A DNA stretch of 64,000 nt from Calliopum simillimum (taxonomy: Eukaryota; Arthropoda; Insecta; Diptera; Lauxaniidae), in contig OX638372.1 of NCBI GenBank assembly GCA_951812925.1, positions 5,766,001 through 5,830,000 on the forward strand, written 5' to 3'. A program made the translations under genes and the position numbers. Below are positions 10,417 to 22,203 of this stretch, one piece after another; position 1 is the stretch's first letter, and the number at the start of each line of letters is the position of its first letter. The notes under the pieces were generated by a model. That model was not told the DNA's origin. It did not search any database and saw only the letters and a program-made list of their open reading frames with translations.

Positions 10417-12055
10417 ATGTAAATCTATGTTCTAAAGCAACTTTGAAAACTTAACCCCAACGAAGATCACCATCAACTTAAAATCTTCATGTAATAATCT
10501 TGATTCGCTTCTATTGAAATGCAGACGCGTATTAATTTTTATTTTTTAAAAGAAAACACAAATTAATAAATTCTAAAGTCTTCGAAGTCTAAAATCTTTT
10601 TTAGATTTTAAAGTAGAAATAAGTTACCAATACACGAATAATGAAATACATACAAAATGAAAAATTTTTACTATTCTTCGCTTGTTTCTTTTCCATAAAT
10701 TTCACCCACCACATATACATAGATTCTTAAGTACATATGAAAGGCCAGGTCAGGTCATAAAAATCAGTTCAACGCAGTTAAAAGTTTCGTGACCCTCATA
10801 AAAAAAGTGACTACCTCTTTAAGCCTCTTTAAAATGCTTGGTTACTACAAATAAATCGGCATTTTTATCGACAGTTAAAAATTCTGACAATATGGCATTT
10901 CATTTAAGTGCATAAAAATTGTGTTTTTGACACTTAAGTTAAGTTGCAAAAACAATCCTCTACGTTATATATATGAGTACAAAAGTTTATGTTGTAACAG
11001 AAATATTTTATACCAAACATGGATGAAAACGATTTCATAAAATTATTAAAAATGAAAACAATATTTTTCAACCTTTTCCCTTACTTAATTTCTTTATTTA
11101 ACATTAATTTAATTAAGTAACTAGAAACTTTTTTGTGTTTGCAACATCATATCCAGCATTTTCTTTAATTGGGTCTCAATAAATTTAACCACAAATGAGT
11201 GCTGGTATCTAAGATTATTAGAAAATTCGCTTGACATGACCTTTTATCCAAACAACAAGGCAGACTTAAGTACTCAGAAGTTCCGTATGCTGCGTCCATC
11301 ATAAGTTGTCTTATCCACTTACAGTCAGTCAGTCTATCAGTAATAAAATAAGGAGGAAACCAACGCATGAAAATTCTAGGAAATTTGAAGAAAAGCAAAA
11401 AAATATCCAAAAACACAACAACAACAAATTAATAGAGAGGAAAAAGAAAAACATATGATGAAAAATGCACAGCTCCAAGGATAACGAACGAACGAACGAA
11501 CGAAAAGCATAAGGCTGACTGTGGAGGTTGTTGCTTCTCTAAGAACGCTGCTCATCCCTTTATAATCTGATTGTTATTACAAAAATAACAGAATAATAAA
11601 AAATCAAAACAGCAGACAAACAAAAAAAAAAAAGTAGAAATAAAAATAAAATATAACAAATTTAAGAACAAGACATGAAAACATGAATTTCATAGAATGA
11701 AGAAAAAACTGTAGTATTAAAAGAAAGCATAAGAAGAAAAAAGAAAGCAAAAGACGACCGGACGATAATCCACTTTATAAAGACATCAAGTAAAAAACTT
11801 GTGGCATAAAATGCTGCTGCCGCAAAGAGACTATTACACTATGCAACAAGATTGAAACAATTTTTTAGAAATAAAACCAGAAATTTTGGCCATAAATTTT
11901 AGGAACTAAAGCCAAAAATTAACTCGATACTAATACTTACGGCCAGACAAGACTCCATCATACATACATAGAGCTTATAAACTGAATTAGCATATTTAAC
12001 ATTTTCTTCACATTCAATAATAATAGACTATTTGATTTTTCAACTTTTTCGAAAT
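10417..12055. other. Non-coding DNA
   Basis: AT-rich with poly-A patches and a short (AACG)n run near 11484-11503. No exon, RNA gene or element boundary is supported. Confidence 0.55.
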
Positions 12056-12069
12056 ATTTTTTATACATT

Positions 12070-12670
12070 ACTCGACTGTTGTTTACGCAGGAATACGCAT
12101 AACCTACCAAAAACTGGATTTAATTTACCACGATTGGCAACGCGAATTATATCCGGAGGAAATTCTTCAATTCATAATGCCATCTCTCTCACTCTCATGC
12201 GTATGCGTTGAATACGTCAAACTCATGAGCTTTTGTCATTCGTTTTTCCATCGTGCTCAGTAGCGGCCTTTTTAATATTAAATTTGTTTAAATCTTAAAA
12301 TCACTTACAACTATTACTTAAAACTAAATTAAAATCATTTACAATAAAATTACAAGGAAAAAATAAACTCAGAAGTTAGTTTTTCTCTATGAGAAGAAGA
12401 CACCTCGTTAAGACAGTTGTTTCTTGCAATTTACTTATTGAAACTTCATAACAAACGGAACATCATAGCCAACAAGTGTTTGTGATCCTAGTGGTCATTA
12501 GCATCGCTCTGGCGGTCATCCGTTGTCACAGCCCTCATTGTCACAAGCAGCAGTTCACGTGCCAGCCGTCCTCAGTCGACGTCGGCAGCAGCAACTTTAT
12601 GTCACAAACATTTAACGAAAAGGTATTTCTTTGAAATCAAATATATTTGGCGCCCGCTAAATATTCAAAA
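12070..12670 (+). mobile_element. Possible LTR-retrotransposon end (LTR plus primer-binding-site-like motif)
   Basis: Near 12071 a TGTTGTTTACGC start is possible. AATAAA signals lie at 12342 and 12361, a GC-rich stretch at 12470-12610 resembles U5, and TGGCGCCCG at about 12649 resembles a retroviral-type primer-binding site. No second LTR or pol is seen. A plus-strand frame over 12465-12630 reads as a hydrophobic stretch then a Cys/His-rich tail, but has no Met. Weak call. Confidence 0.3.
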
Positions 12671-12824
12671 AAAAAAAAGAGTTCAGTTCCCGGCTGAGCA
12701 ACTGTTTTATAACTTTTCCTTTTTTTTTAGTTTTTTAATATTTCAAGTTCTTATACGTTATTTTGATTATGACAATATTTTTATTTTTTCAATACTTTCT
12801 GGGTTTTTGATAATTTTACGATGT

Positions 12825-13468
12825 ATATATATTAGACTGCTTCATAATTTTTTTTTTTTGCTTCCGATTTGCTTTCCCACAAGTTTTTTTGTTAAAACGA
12901 TAGAAACTAAAAATTTTGGTGCAAGGAGAGCCCATAATATTAATATTTACTGGTGACGCATCGTATTTCTTTGATTTAAGTGTGAAAGAGTACTTTTCTA
13001 CTACTCTTCTCGTGAAAGAAAAAACGCAGACAAATGAGACTGCTACTATTAGAAAAAGCATACAATTTTTCATAAAAAAGTTTATAATAATTTTTTTCGT
13101 AAATATGTTACTTCGGTAGTTTTTTAGCTTTCAAAGTTTAAAATCGTCTTAAAATTTGAAAAAAACTGTGTTTAGTTTTACAGCGAATTATTTAGTTTTC
13201 AAAGCGATTTTTAACTTTGAAAGCTAAAAAACTACCGAAGTGACATATTTAGCAGTCTCATTTATCAGCGTTTTCTCTTTCACGAGAAGAGTTGTAGAAG
13301 AGTACTCTTTCACACTTAAAACAAAGAAATACGATGCGCCACCAGTAAATATTCATATTATGGGCTCTATCTGTACCAGAATTTTTAGTTTCTATCGTTT
13401 TAACAAAAAAACTTGTGGGAAAGCAAATCGGAAGCAAAAAAAAAATTATGAAGCAGTCTAATATATAT
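12825..13468. mobile_element. Palindromic foldback element, family A (644 bp)
   Basis: TATATATTAGACTGCTTC at the left end and its inverse at 13450-13468. The arms match almost throughout (TTGCTTTCCCACAAGTTTTT, AACGATAGAAACTAAAA, TATTTACTGGTG, TTTCACACTTAA/TTAAGTGTGAAA) and the centre is about 13150-13200. The left arm keeps about 70 bp (about 13048-13115) that the right arm lacks. Related partial copy at 21193-21654. All ORFs here are repeat translations. Confidence 0.85.
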
Positions 13469-13490
13469 CGTTGTGTTAATTTCAAACTAT

Positions 13491-13694
13491 TCTATCTTTT
13501 TTTTTAATTTTTAAGAGAGCTAAAAAGCAGCTTTGAACTTAATTTCTATTAAAGTTTGGAGAAATGTTTTTCTTCTATTTTAAAGATAGTCATTCTGTTT
13601 GTTCAATAGAAGAAAAAAATTTCTGCAAACTTTTAAAGTAACCGAGTTCTGACCTGTTTTTTAGCTCTCTTAAAAATTAAAAAAAAAGATTGGA
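13491..13694. mobile_element. Small palindromic MITE (~200 bp)
   Basis: TTTTTAATTTTTAAGAGAGC at the left is matched by its inverse at the right. Inner inverted blocks are TTTCTTCTATT, AAAGTTTG.AGAAA and GTCATTCTG. It lies only about 20 bp after the larger foldback. Confidence 0.75.
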
Positions 13695-15184
13695 CAGTTG
13701 ACATGACGATATATTGCATATTTTTAAGTTTGGTTTTTTTAATTTTTTGACTTTTTCATAGTTTTTGGAATGATTGAAAAGTATTTTTAAAAAAATTTTT
13801 GAATTCACATTCCAATATATTTCATGTTATTCACAATTTTTGGGATATCTTTTATACTTTTTATATTTTTGGTTGATGATTTTTGACCTTTTTTAAAATA
13901 CGTTTTTTGGCATTTTTAAGATTTAAATTTTTATAAGTTTTTTACATTTTCAACAGCTCTTGTGTACTATTTTGACTAGCTTTTATATTCTACGTATACA
14001 TCATTATTAGAACTTTTTTGTTACGCAGTGTACAGTTTGCATAGTGGAATTACTAAGGCAAACTACTACACTAAGCATGTGGGTAACTAAGCGACGGCTG
14101 ATTTTATGAACTTGGGGGATTGTGAAGAATTGTCTGAACTGAACTCTACAGGGCGACATGAAAATCGGAAGTATGATAGCAACCAGAGTAACTCTCTTAA
14201 GATAAGCAAAACTGAAGCACTAAACCGAATTCAACTGGATGCCACTTTGAGAAGCAAAACGTATAAAAATAATAAGACATAAAATCCATAGACGACAGAA
14301 TAAAAGAAGCTTTGCGATATTTTCCATCTTCATTGTTGCTTGACCACGTTGATGATTCTTTTTATTCGGTTTTTTTTTGCCTAACAAAAAGCTGCCAATG
14401 AAAGAAAGAGCACGCCACTGCGATATAAAAATAAAATACAATAATCATAAGCAGCAATAGAGTACTCGACGAAAAAGGAACTATGTAGCATGACGCAAAA
14501 GAATATGAATAATTTAATGAAATCCTGCAGATGGCTCCAATTCGGACACAAACATAAATTTTAACAACGTTATTAAGGCCATATGTGACTGAATGTGAGA
14601 ACGATCCGTGACTCTTCTCGGCTTCGTGGAAATAAGGTCTGCCTCGTACTGGCCTAAGTGCCTTTCTATCCACCATTCGGCAAATAGTTAAATAACGAAC
14701 GCATTTTTCTCTCTGTCATTCAGTTGAGTTGCTGGATATCTCACTCACCGCCTGTCGAATGACACGAATTTGTTTAACATTCCAGAAACGTTTCAACTGT
14801 AATTAAGTTTTATGTTTCGTTTGACGCTTACAAATTGGACATTTTGGATAATGGGCTTGTTCATGGCGTTGTATAGGTCGTTGTTAGAGCATTTGATTCT
14901 AACAACAAATCCAAAACAGAGATAACTGACTTTGAAGACTTGCAGATGTTTAAATAGATTTTTTGTTAAGGACTTGTGACTATTTAGGTTACGATTACGT
15001 GTTTCATAATATGATTTGACGCGATTTTGCATAAATTGTGTGCTGCTGCTGCAAATCTGCTCATTGCTATTCTATTTGAGTTTAATAACAAGTGACCTTC
15101 TAAATAAAGAAAAGGGGACATTTAAGAAAACTAATTTTTCACTTGTTGGAAAGATAACAAATAAAAAAAAAATTTTTACTTTTT
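13695..15184. other. Non-coding DNA
   Basis: No supported gene. A minus-strand ORF near 14560-14676 has mixed composition but no donor, acceptor or family signature. Confidence 0.5.
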
Positions 15185-15950
15185 TAAAAATGCCGAATAA
15201 AGTCGATGAATATTCCTTGCACTTAAAAGAACGTCGAATAGGGTTTTGAAAAATTCTGAAATTTTCAAGTTTTAATCGAAATAATTTTAAAGAATTTGAA
15301 AAATTCAAAGAGTCCGACTCTTTCGAATGTTGAAAAAGTCGAAATGCGACGAAAATGTTGGGATAGTTGAAAAATTTTTGGGTAAGGCGGAAACTTACGA
15401 TTTTTACGAAAAATGTTGATGAAGTTGGAAAGCTTAGAAAATTTTCAAATAATCGGAATATGTCGAAATTTTGGGGAATTTTTGAGAATGTCGAAAAATG
15501 AACAAATTTTTTAAAAAAATTATAAAAATCGAAAACTATTGAAAAAGGCGGATATTGTTTCCTATGTTGAAGACTGTGGAAAAATATTGAGAATGTCGAA
15601 ATATGCTGAGAAAATTACAAAATGTGAGAAAAGTCGAATAAAGTTTAAAAAAAACTGAAATTGAGTATATCGAAAAATATTATTAAAGTCGGAAAATTTT
15701 GTTTTACGTTAAGAAAATCGAAAGATACTAATGATGTCGATAAGTTGTTGTTCTACTGAAAAATGTTGAAAAAGTTTAAGAATTATGAAATTGTTGATAT
15801 TTTTTATAACATCGAATAATATTTAAAATGTTGAAAATTTTCAATTGATTGGAATATGCTGAAAATGTGTAAAAATTCTGAGAAAGTCAAATAAAGTTTA
15901 AAAAGTCAAAAAATTTTGGAAAAAAGGCTAAGATTTTTAAAAAACGTTTA
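15185..15950 (-). repeat. Degenerate minisatellite, AAAAAGTCGAAAA motif
   Basis: Diverged units of GTTGAAAAAGTCGAAAA, AAATTCTGAGAAAGTCAAA and variants. This is the reverse complement of the array at 5036-5530. No periodic coding potential. Confidence 0.75.
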
Positions 15951-16121
15951 ATATATACTTGCAACTATGGTAGCATTCAAAGTGAATTTAAGAGGAATGG
16001 TTCGTTTAGCTGAAGTTGCTAATATTCTGTGCGGTGCTTAAATAACAAATGGGAATGCTATTTTCCCTTTATTTTGAGAGCGGTGTGTACGAAACAGTTG
16101 TGCGGTACATATATCAAAAAA

Positions 16122-16169
16122 TAAACTAAATTGAATGTGTCGAAAACAAAACACATTCAATTTAGTTTA
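16122..16169. repeat. Perfect 19-bp hairpin
   Basis: TAAACTAAATTGAATGTGT (16122-16140), a 10-base loop, then the exact inverse (16151-16169). It starts a run of nested palindromes. Confidence 0.85.
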
Positions 16170-16204
16170 GAATACGATCGCGTGGTATTTTTTATTCGGT
16201 ACAT

Positions 16205-16260
16205 ACCGAAATGGGGAAATGGCACTGAGGGTGATATGGTTTCAGTGCCATTTCTCCTTT
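16205..16260. repeat. Short inverted repeat, AAATGGCACTGA
   Basis: GGGGAAATGGCACTGAG and its inverse CAGTGCCATTTCTCC flank GGTGATATGG. The same GGTGATATGG/CCATATCACC and GCCATTT motifs recur in the next palindrome. Confidence 0.7.
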
Positions 16261-16271
16261 TTGGTACATAC

Positions 16272-16383
16272 CATTGAAAATCATTGATCTCCCAACAAAG
16301 GAGAAACGGCACCAGAACCATATCACCAACAATAATTGGGTGCCATTTCGCCTTTTTTGTAGGGAGATGAATGATTTTCAGTT
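16272..16383. repeat. Inverted repeat (112 bp)
   Basis: TTGAAAATCATTGATCTCCC and AAGGAGAAACGGCACC on the left pair with GGTGCCATTTCGCCTT and GGGAGATGAATGATTTTCA on the right, around a short centre that contains CCATATCACC. Confidence 0.75.
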
Positions 16384-16640
16384 GAGGGGTATAGAAGCAA
16401 AGGCAACAATCTCCATTTTTTTATGAACGTGTTTGATAGTGTTTGATCGCAAGCTACTATCAAATGCAACTAGACGTCACTATCAAACATGTCCATGATC
16501 AAAGAAGAGACTGTCGTCTTTGATTCTGTACCTCTTTGATCGTACCATCTTCTTGCTTTTGATGATGCTTTGTGGTCAAACACTAAGAGATACGCTCAGA
16601 AAAAAATGGAGATTGTCGCCTTTGCTTCTATACCCCTCAA
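16382..16640. mobile_element. MITE with ~40-bp near-perfect TIRs (259 bp)
   Basis: TTGAGGGGTATAGAAGCAAA at 16382 and its inverse ending at 16640 extend for about 40 bp with one mismatch (AGGCAACAATC versus AGGCGACAATC). The interior carries smaller inverted pieces (GTTTGATAGT/ACTATCAAAC). Non-coding. Confidence 0.85.
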
Positions 16641-17307
16641 TTGTTCTTTTTTTACAATATTACATGATTAGTTAGAGGATATTTCATTATTTAAGAAAAT
16701 CCTCTGAATACTTTATACCAACGACTTCGAAAAACTCTAAACGGTATAAAATTCTAGCGTCTTCTGATAATATGGTCTAGCATGAAAAGATTATCTTGCA
16801 GCGGAAAACAACCAATGCAACGTTGCACTTATAAATGTTAAGAGGTACTTATCTATTTATGCATCTTCCTATTAATGTGAAAAAAAAATATTTTATTCCA
16901 AGATGAATATGGGGGGTGCGTTGGATGTGGATCAGGCTAAGCAAAAAGCACTTAGCCACATGATTGTGGTCACATGAAATATTGACATCTTGTACGAAAT
17001 TATGAAATAATTCTGCAGACAAAGACTTAACAGCCAAACCACCCATATTATCATGCCATATTACCATACATTTTTACATTAAATTTTTTTAAATTTAACA
17101 AAAAAATACATAGGTTTGTTTGAGTTAAAGTACTTATTTTCATTTGATGAAAGAATAAATTCAGTTTTGGTTCCCTAAAAAATCTTTCATAATTTCGATT
17201 TTATAGCAGTTCAACAAAAAAGGTGCCACATGCCCACGTGCCCACGTGCCCAGTTCACCCTCATATCGAAAAATTTTACTAAAACCGAAAATTTTTATTC
17301 TAAAGTC
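16641..17307. other. Non-coding DNA
   Basis: No gene. A short triplicated CCCACGTG run lies near 17231-17252. Confidence 0.5.
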
Positions 17308-17408
17308 ATATAGTCGTGAATAAATATTCCCGGGGAATTTTTTTCAGAATGCCGTGCATTCTCTATTGCAGTTTGAGAAAAACTTCCCGGGAATACTGAT
17401 TCATGATA
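17308..17408. repeat. Short palindromic element around CCCGGG motifs
   Basis: TCGTGAATAAATATTCCCGG with GAATTTTTTTCA on the left pairs with TGAGAAAAACTTCCCGGGAA and TACTGATTCATGA on the right. About 100 bp in total. Confidence 0.7.
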
Positions 17409-18600
17409 ACCCCCATAGTGTAGAAAAAATCTGAAAAAGTTGATTAAATTGAGAACACCAATTTTGAATAATCTGAGAAAAGATGCAAAAACAAATTCTT
17501 GAAGTACTAGTAGAAACTATAAATTTGCGCGAATCTTCCCAAAAATTAATTCCATGAAAACAGCAAGTAGACCAAGTTTTCATGAAAAACTTGTGAACTC
17601 TCTAAAGAAAAGCTGCTACTAAGTGCTTAAAACAAAAATTCAAAGATATTCTATCACCTGTAACGATTGTTTACCATTTTAAGTAACTTAAATAAATAAC
17701 TGGTCTGTATCAAACAACGTTAATGGATCAATTGAAAAAAGACATTTGAAATAGAAGAAAACAGAGATATTCCCTGAACATTGCACTAAGACATGTTTTG
17801 TGAGCACTTCACAAGAAAAGACCTTCTTACAATTAAATATGTTTTTTCCAAATATGTGGAACAAGGCGCTTTTTTAATCTTCTCAACATTTTATAAAATA
17901 TACGTATTCATTTCGATATGCTTATATTGAAAATGCAAATGTTACATAAATATCTAGAAATTGCTGCAAGAACCTTGGGTATTTGCTTTCCTTAATACAA
18001 AAGAATGTTTTAATTGAATTGCATGCGTAAGAATCTTTGTGCCACCACCCTTCAATCAAGAACAAAACATCAACGTCTTGGGTGAAATGAAATTTCCATT
18101 TCATTTTCATTACCAGATCTTTCATTGGAATCCAATAAAGTTAAGGAATGTTAGACGTATTTTATATGCAAAAGAAAAATTTAATAAGAAAGTCGAAGAC
18201 ACTGAAAATATCACTGAGGAATGCTGCTTGAACGGAATGCATACCTCTAAATGTACACACATACACAGGCACAAATGCCAAAGGCGGATAAAGTCATTCA
18301 AAGTATGAAAGATGACAGCGTGTGAAAGATTACGAATTGAGGACGATTAAACCAGGCATTAAACATTCCGCACATGCCGATGGGTACTTAATTGAAAATT
18401 CCATTTGAGTGGAAATTTTTCCTTCTTTTGTACAAAATGAAGCAGTAATAATTGTCAACATACAACATACTTGTTGTAATGATACGGAAAATTTTGGTCG
18501 AAGCATATGCACAAAAGGACATGCAATGTGTATAAGTGTGTGTGTTGACAAATCAAACACAATACTACAGCAAATGAACTTGAACTCTTAGCATAAATGG
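17409..18600. other. Non-coding DNA
   Basis: ORFs of 60-89 codons occur on both strands, but none has splice or family evidence. I see no supported gene. Confidence 0.45.
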
Positions 18601-20149
18601 GAACGTGTTATGAGCGCCCGTCCGCCTTCGAAAAATCAAAACTAATGAAATCAACTCGATTTTCATTGTGTTGAAAGTTGCAGCCACCAGCGGCGGCAAC
18701 AACTGCTCACTTGTGGAACTGGGTCACGTCTTAAAATCCATTTTAAAAACCATTAAGAAAAACCAGAGAACAAAACCGAAAACAAATGATGAGGATGACG
18801 AATCCTTGTTCAGTGGCAGCGACACGTTCACACGTTCACAGCAGCAACAGCAGTGATGGTGATGCTGGTGGTGTTGATGTTGGGAAAAGGATGTGGTAGG
18901 TTTGATATGGTTCAGTTGAAAAGCATAGAGAGCTGCTCGTAATAGAGCAAAAATAGTTTACGTCTCATGAATTTAAAACAATGAAAACTAAAACAACGGC
19001 AACAACAAACACAATCAAATCATCAAAAGAAGCTTAAAGCGGAACTCTAAATGTTCTGAATGCCAAAAGTCGTTCCGGCTACTGCTGTTGCTGCAGCTGT
19101 TGTTGTTTGATGACGATGATTAAAAGTGAATCATGATGATGTGCGGGTGCAAAAGTGTATGATGAAGCAGTATGATGATTATTCATAAATTGTTGTTTGC
19201 TGATAAATGTGACTTCAGTACCACACTGCTGGAAAACTGCAAAGTCTTTCAACAAAAGGACACACGCAGGAATTTCCATTTACACTACAAAAAGCTGCCA
19301 TTAGCGTACTACTCCCCTCAAATGACTGGTGCTGCTGCTGTTGATTGGTGTATAGGCGTGACGACAATTGGAGGAATGCATAAGGTCGACACGACACTTG
19401 TGATAGTGTGGAATGTCACAGATAATGATCTTAGGCATAGTGTTCTTTTAATTTTTTTTTTCGCATACAACAAACTTGAGTGACATTAAGTGAGGACTCG
19501 AGAGAGTTCAGAGATGTTTTTACTTTCGTTTTTTATTTCTTCTTCCTCTTCAATTTCTTCTTCTTTAATACAAAACAATTGAGAGTTCTTGTGCCACGAC
19601 AAACGACGAAAGTTGGCTCACACCAACCGACCGACCACCAACTGAAGTGTGGCGTCTCGTGGCATCACACTTGATGTCGATGTTAATGATTTCATGATGA
19701 TACGTTGATATGATGATATAATGTTATAATGAATGTGATGAGTGCGATGAGTGTTCTGTGTTGACGTTGATGGTCTTGATTGTTTTGTTGTTGCTGTTAG
19801 TGTTGCCGCTGTGGTTGTAGGTGTTTGCTTAACACGTTTTGATTAATAACAAATTGCTCACTTGGGAGACAAATATTGAATGAGATTATTATATGGGTTT
19901 GCCAAAGTGGAACAAGTAGATAGTTAATAATAGTGCAAATTAGTTAGCAATATTTGAGATATCTTATGTATGGGAATTAATTGTAGACATGATACGTACA
20001 CATATATGGGAATGTCCAATATGACACTGTAATAGGTAATATTAGATAAATCCTTTATACTTCAATTTTATTTTCACATCTTCAGGTGTTTTTTAAAAAC
20101 AAAAACCTGAATTATTAACTAAATAAGACTAGAACTAATTTAAAACTAA
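18601..20149. other. Intergenic or intronic DNA with CAG/CAA/GATGAT triplet runs
   Basis: Triplet runs near 18838-18856 (CAGCAGCAACAGCAG), 19081-19110 and 19690-19830. A plus-strand ORF at 18668-18856 ends in a Gln run and has an acidic stretch, but no clear splice sites. It is not called as a gene. Confidence 0.45.
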
Positions 20150-20960
20150 GGATTTTTGAGTAAGTATTGTAGATAGTTTCAAGAATATCGCATCCAACGG
20201 GATTTGCAAACAATCGTGCAACCGCTTGGTAAACAGTTGGACGAGAATTGCGTGACTATCGCGTGCAGCAGCAACCCTGGTCCCGAAGCAATGAGTGCCA
20301 ACTGCCAAATCTTATAAATGAAAGGAAACAGCTGATCGTGGATGAAAACGGAATGGTGGAATGTAAGTTCCGGCGATGGTATCGTTCTCTAGTAACCCAA
20401 TCGGCGATGAAGTAAGACGTGTTCTTCAAATATTCCAACCATCCGTGGATGAAACTGAGACTTTCAAGCACAACCCAGTACATTCGTATCAGTAGACAGT
20501 GACTAAGACCGTAGGTTTCGTTTTCTGGAGAATTTCTTGACCTGACCCGAGAGTGCGCGGGCAATCGTAAACAAACAAGACAGACAAGGACAGATTAGTA
20601 GGAAACAACGGGGAGGCAGCAGTGGTGCGACTCTCTTGAATCCTGATGTCTAGAGGGAAACACAGACCGGAGACGCGGCAAGTCCACAAGGAGGCAGTGG
20701 TGGCACTACTCTTGAATCGGTTGTTATTCATGACTTACTGATATTCTCATCGTTCATACTTACACCATTTGTCAACCGTTTTACTAAGCTTGTGTTTTAA
20801 TATGTCTTAAGAGTGCTTTTCAAGGAAAATTTAAACAGTGAAATAAAAATGCGAAATAACAACCGGAAAATTGTTTCCTTCGCGAGGAAATAAATTTTTG
20901 TATACAAACCCTGGGCACCGACGGCTATACCCCAGCTAGCGGCAAAAAGCTTCGTTACAC
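20150..20960. other. GC-richer unidentified segment
   Basis: Distinctly higher GC than its flanks. Contains a diverged direct repeat GGAGGCAG..GTGG..G.ACT.CTCTTGAATC (about 20611 and 20693). No frame is open across it. An old retrotransposon or LTR fragment is possible but unproven. Confidence 0.35.
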
Positions 20961-21192
20961 AGTTTTGATATTTAACGACACAATTGAAACATAGAAATAT
21001 GAATTTTCTACAGTTCTTTCTATTTTCTTCCAGTTAAATAAAATTTCAAACGAGTAGAGCTATGTTATTTTTTTTACTTATATTCAAAGAAATAATATTA
21101 AAAAAATACAAAATCCTTTCAAGGAACAATAAATAATTAAAAAAATAAAATCCTTAAAAAATCTAACAGATAACATTAAGACTTAAGTTTGT

Positions 21193-21654
21193 TAAAAGGA
21201 TAGAAACTTAAAATTCTGGTGCAGAGACAGCCCATAATATAAATATTTGCTGGTGTCGCATCGTATTTCTTTGATTTAAGTGTGAAAGAGTACTCTCTAC
21301 TACTCTTCTCGTGAAAGAGAAAACGTATACAAATGAGACGGACACCATTAGAAAGAAAATAAAATTTTTCATAAAAAAGTTTATTATAATTTTTTTCGTA
21401 AATATGTCACTTCGGTAGTTTTTTAGCTTTCAAAGATTGAAACCGTTTTAAAACTTGAAAAAACTGTGTTTAGTTTAAAAGCAAAATATTTAGTTTTCAA
21501 AACGATTTTTGACTTTGAAAGCTAAAAAACTACCAAAGTGACATATTTACGAAAAAAATTATAACAAACTTTTTTATGAAAAGTTGTATGCTCTTTCTAA
21601 TGGTAGACGTCTCATTTGTATAGGTTTTCTCTTTCACGAGAAGAGTAGTAGAAA
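21193..21654. mobile_element. Foldback element family A, truncated copy
   Basis: Matches 12825-13468 (GATAGAAACTTAAAAT, AGCCCATAATAT, GGTGTCGCATCGTATTTC, ACTTCGGTAGTTTTTTAGC) and folds on itself. Both arms keep the AAAAAGTTTATTATAATTT block that one arm of the other copy lost. The right arm stops abruptly at about 21654. Confidence 0.8.
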
Positions 21655-21860
21655 ATCACATTTTTCTGTAGCTACACCTGAAAATAGCATTTTCTCCAAC
21701 TTCAAGCAATGATATCTCAAAACTCTGCATGTATATTGACACTTCTGATGATAAAGTCGGATTCAGCGTCGAAAAGTACATATAACTGCATATGTGAAAT
21801 AAAAAGTTCACTCCAGTTGTTTATGCCTGTGTTTTTATTTCATCTCTAAGCCACTGGAAA
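21655..21860 (+). repeat. Dispersed repeat (also at 29230-29460)
   Basis: Shares TTTTCTGTAGCTAC, CAACTT.AAGCAA.GATAT.TCAAAA, TCTGATGAT and AACTGCATAT blocks with 29230-29460. Non-coding. Confidence 0.6.
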
Positions 21861-22203
21861 TATTTTATTAACAAATTTATTTTCTAAACACAAACTTCTA
21901 CCATAAATTCTGTTTTACATAATTTATCGACGGAAAACAAAATATTAAAATTAAATGTTTATTCATTGCTTGAAGTTATAAGGAACCTGAGGAGTGAAGT
22001 CGATAGAGGATGCAATGAAGACAATGTGGAATAATTTGTAAAATTTCATATTAAAACCCACAAAAAAAAAAATACTGACCCAGAGAATAATAAATTATTC
22101 ACCGACTAATAAAAATGTCTAAGCCCATAAAAATGCCACATGAAACCGCACAACGATAATACATAGATGTAGGTAAATAGATACATAGATGACCAACGAT
22201 ATA

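Noticed and set aside
12465..12640. Open frame with hydrophobic stretch and Cys/His tail
   Set aside because: No ATG, stop codons on both sides, and the context fits an LTR U5 at least as well.
12816..13485. Mirror-image ORFs on both strands
   Set aside because: Both come from the two arms of one foldback palindrome.
18668..18856. ORF with acidic stretch and poly-Gln end
   Set aside because: Looks partly protein-like, but no splice sites, no Kozak context and a CAG-run end. Triplet runs are common in this intergenic DNA.
20256..20731. Minus-strand ORFs of 80-102 codons in the GC-richer segment
   Set aside because: Overlapping frames of similar length with no motif. The segment contains a diverged direct repeat and looks like old repeat DNA.
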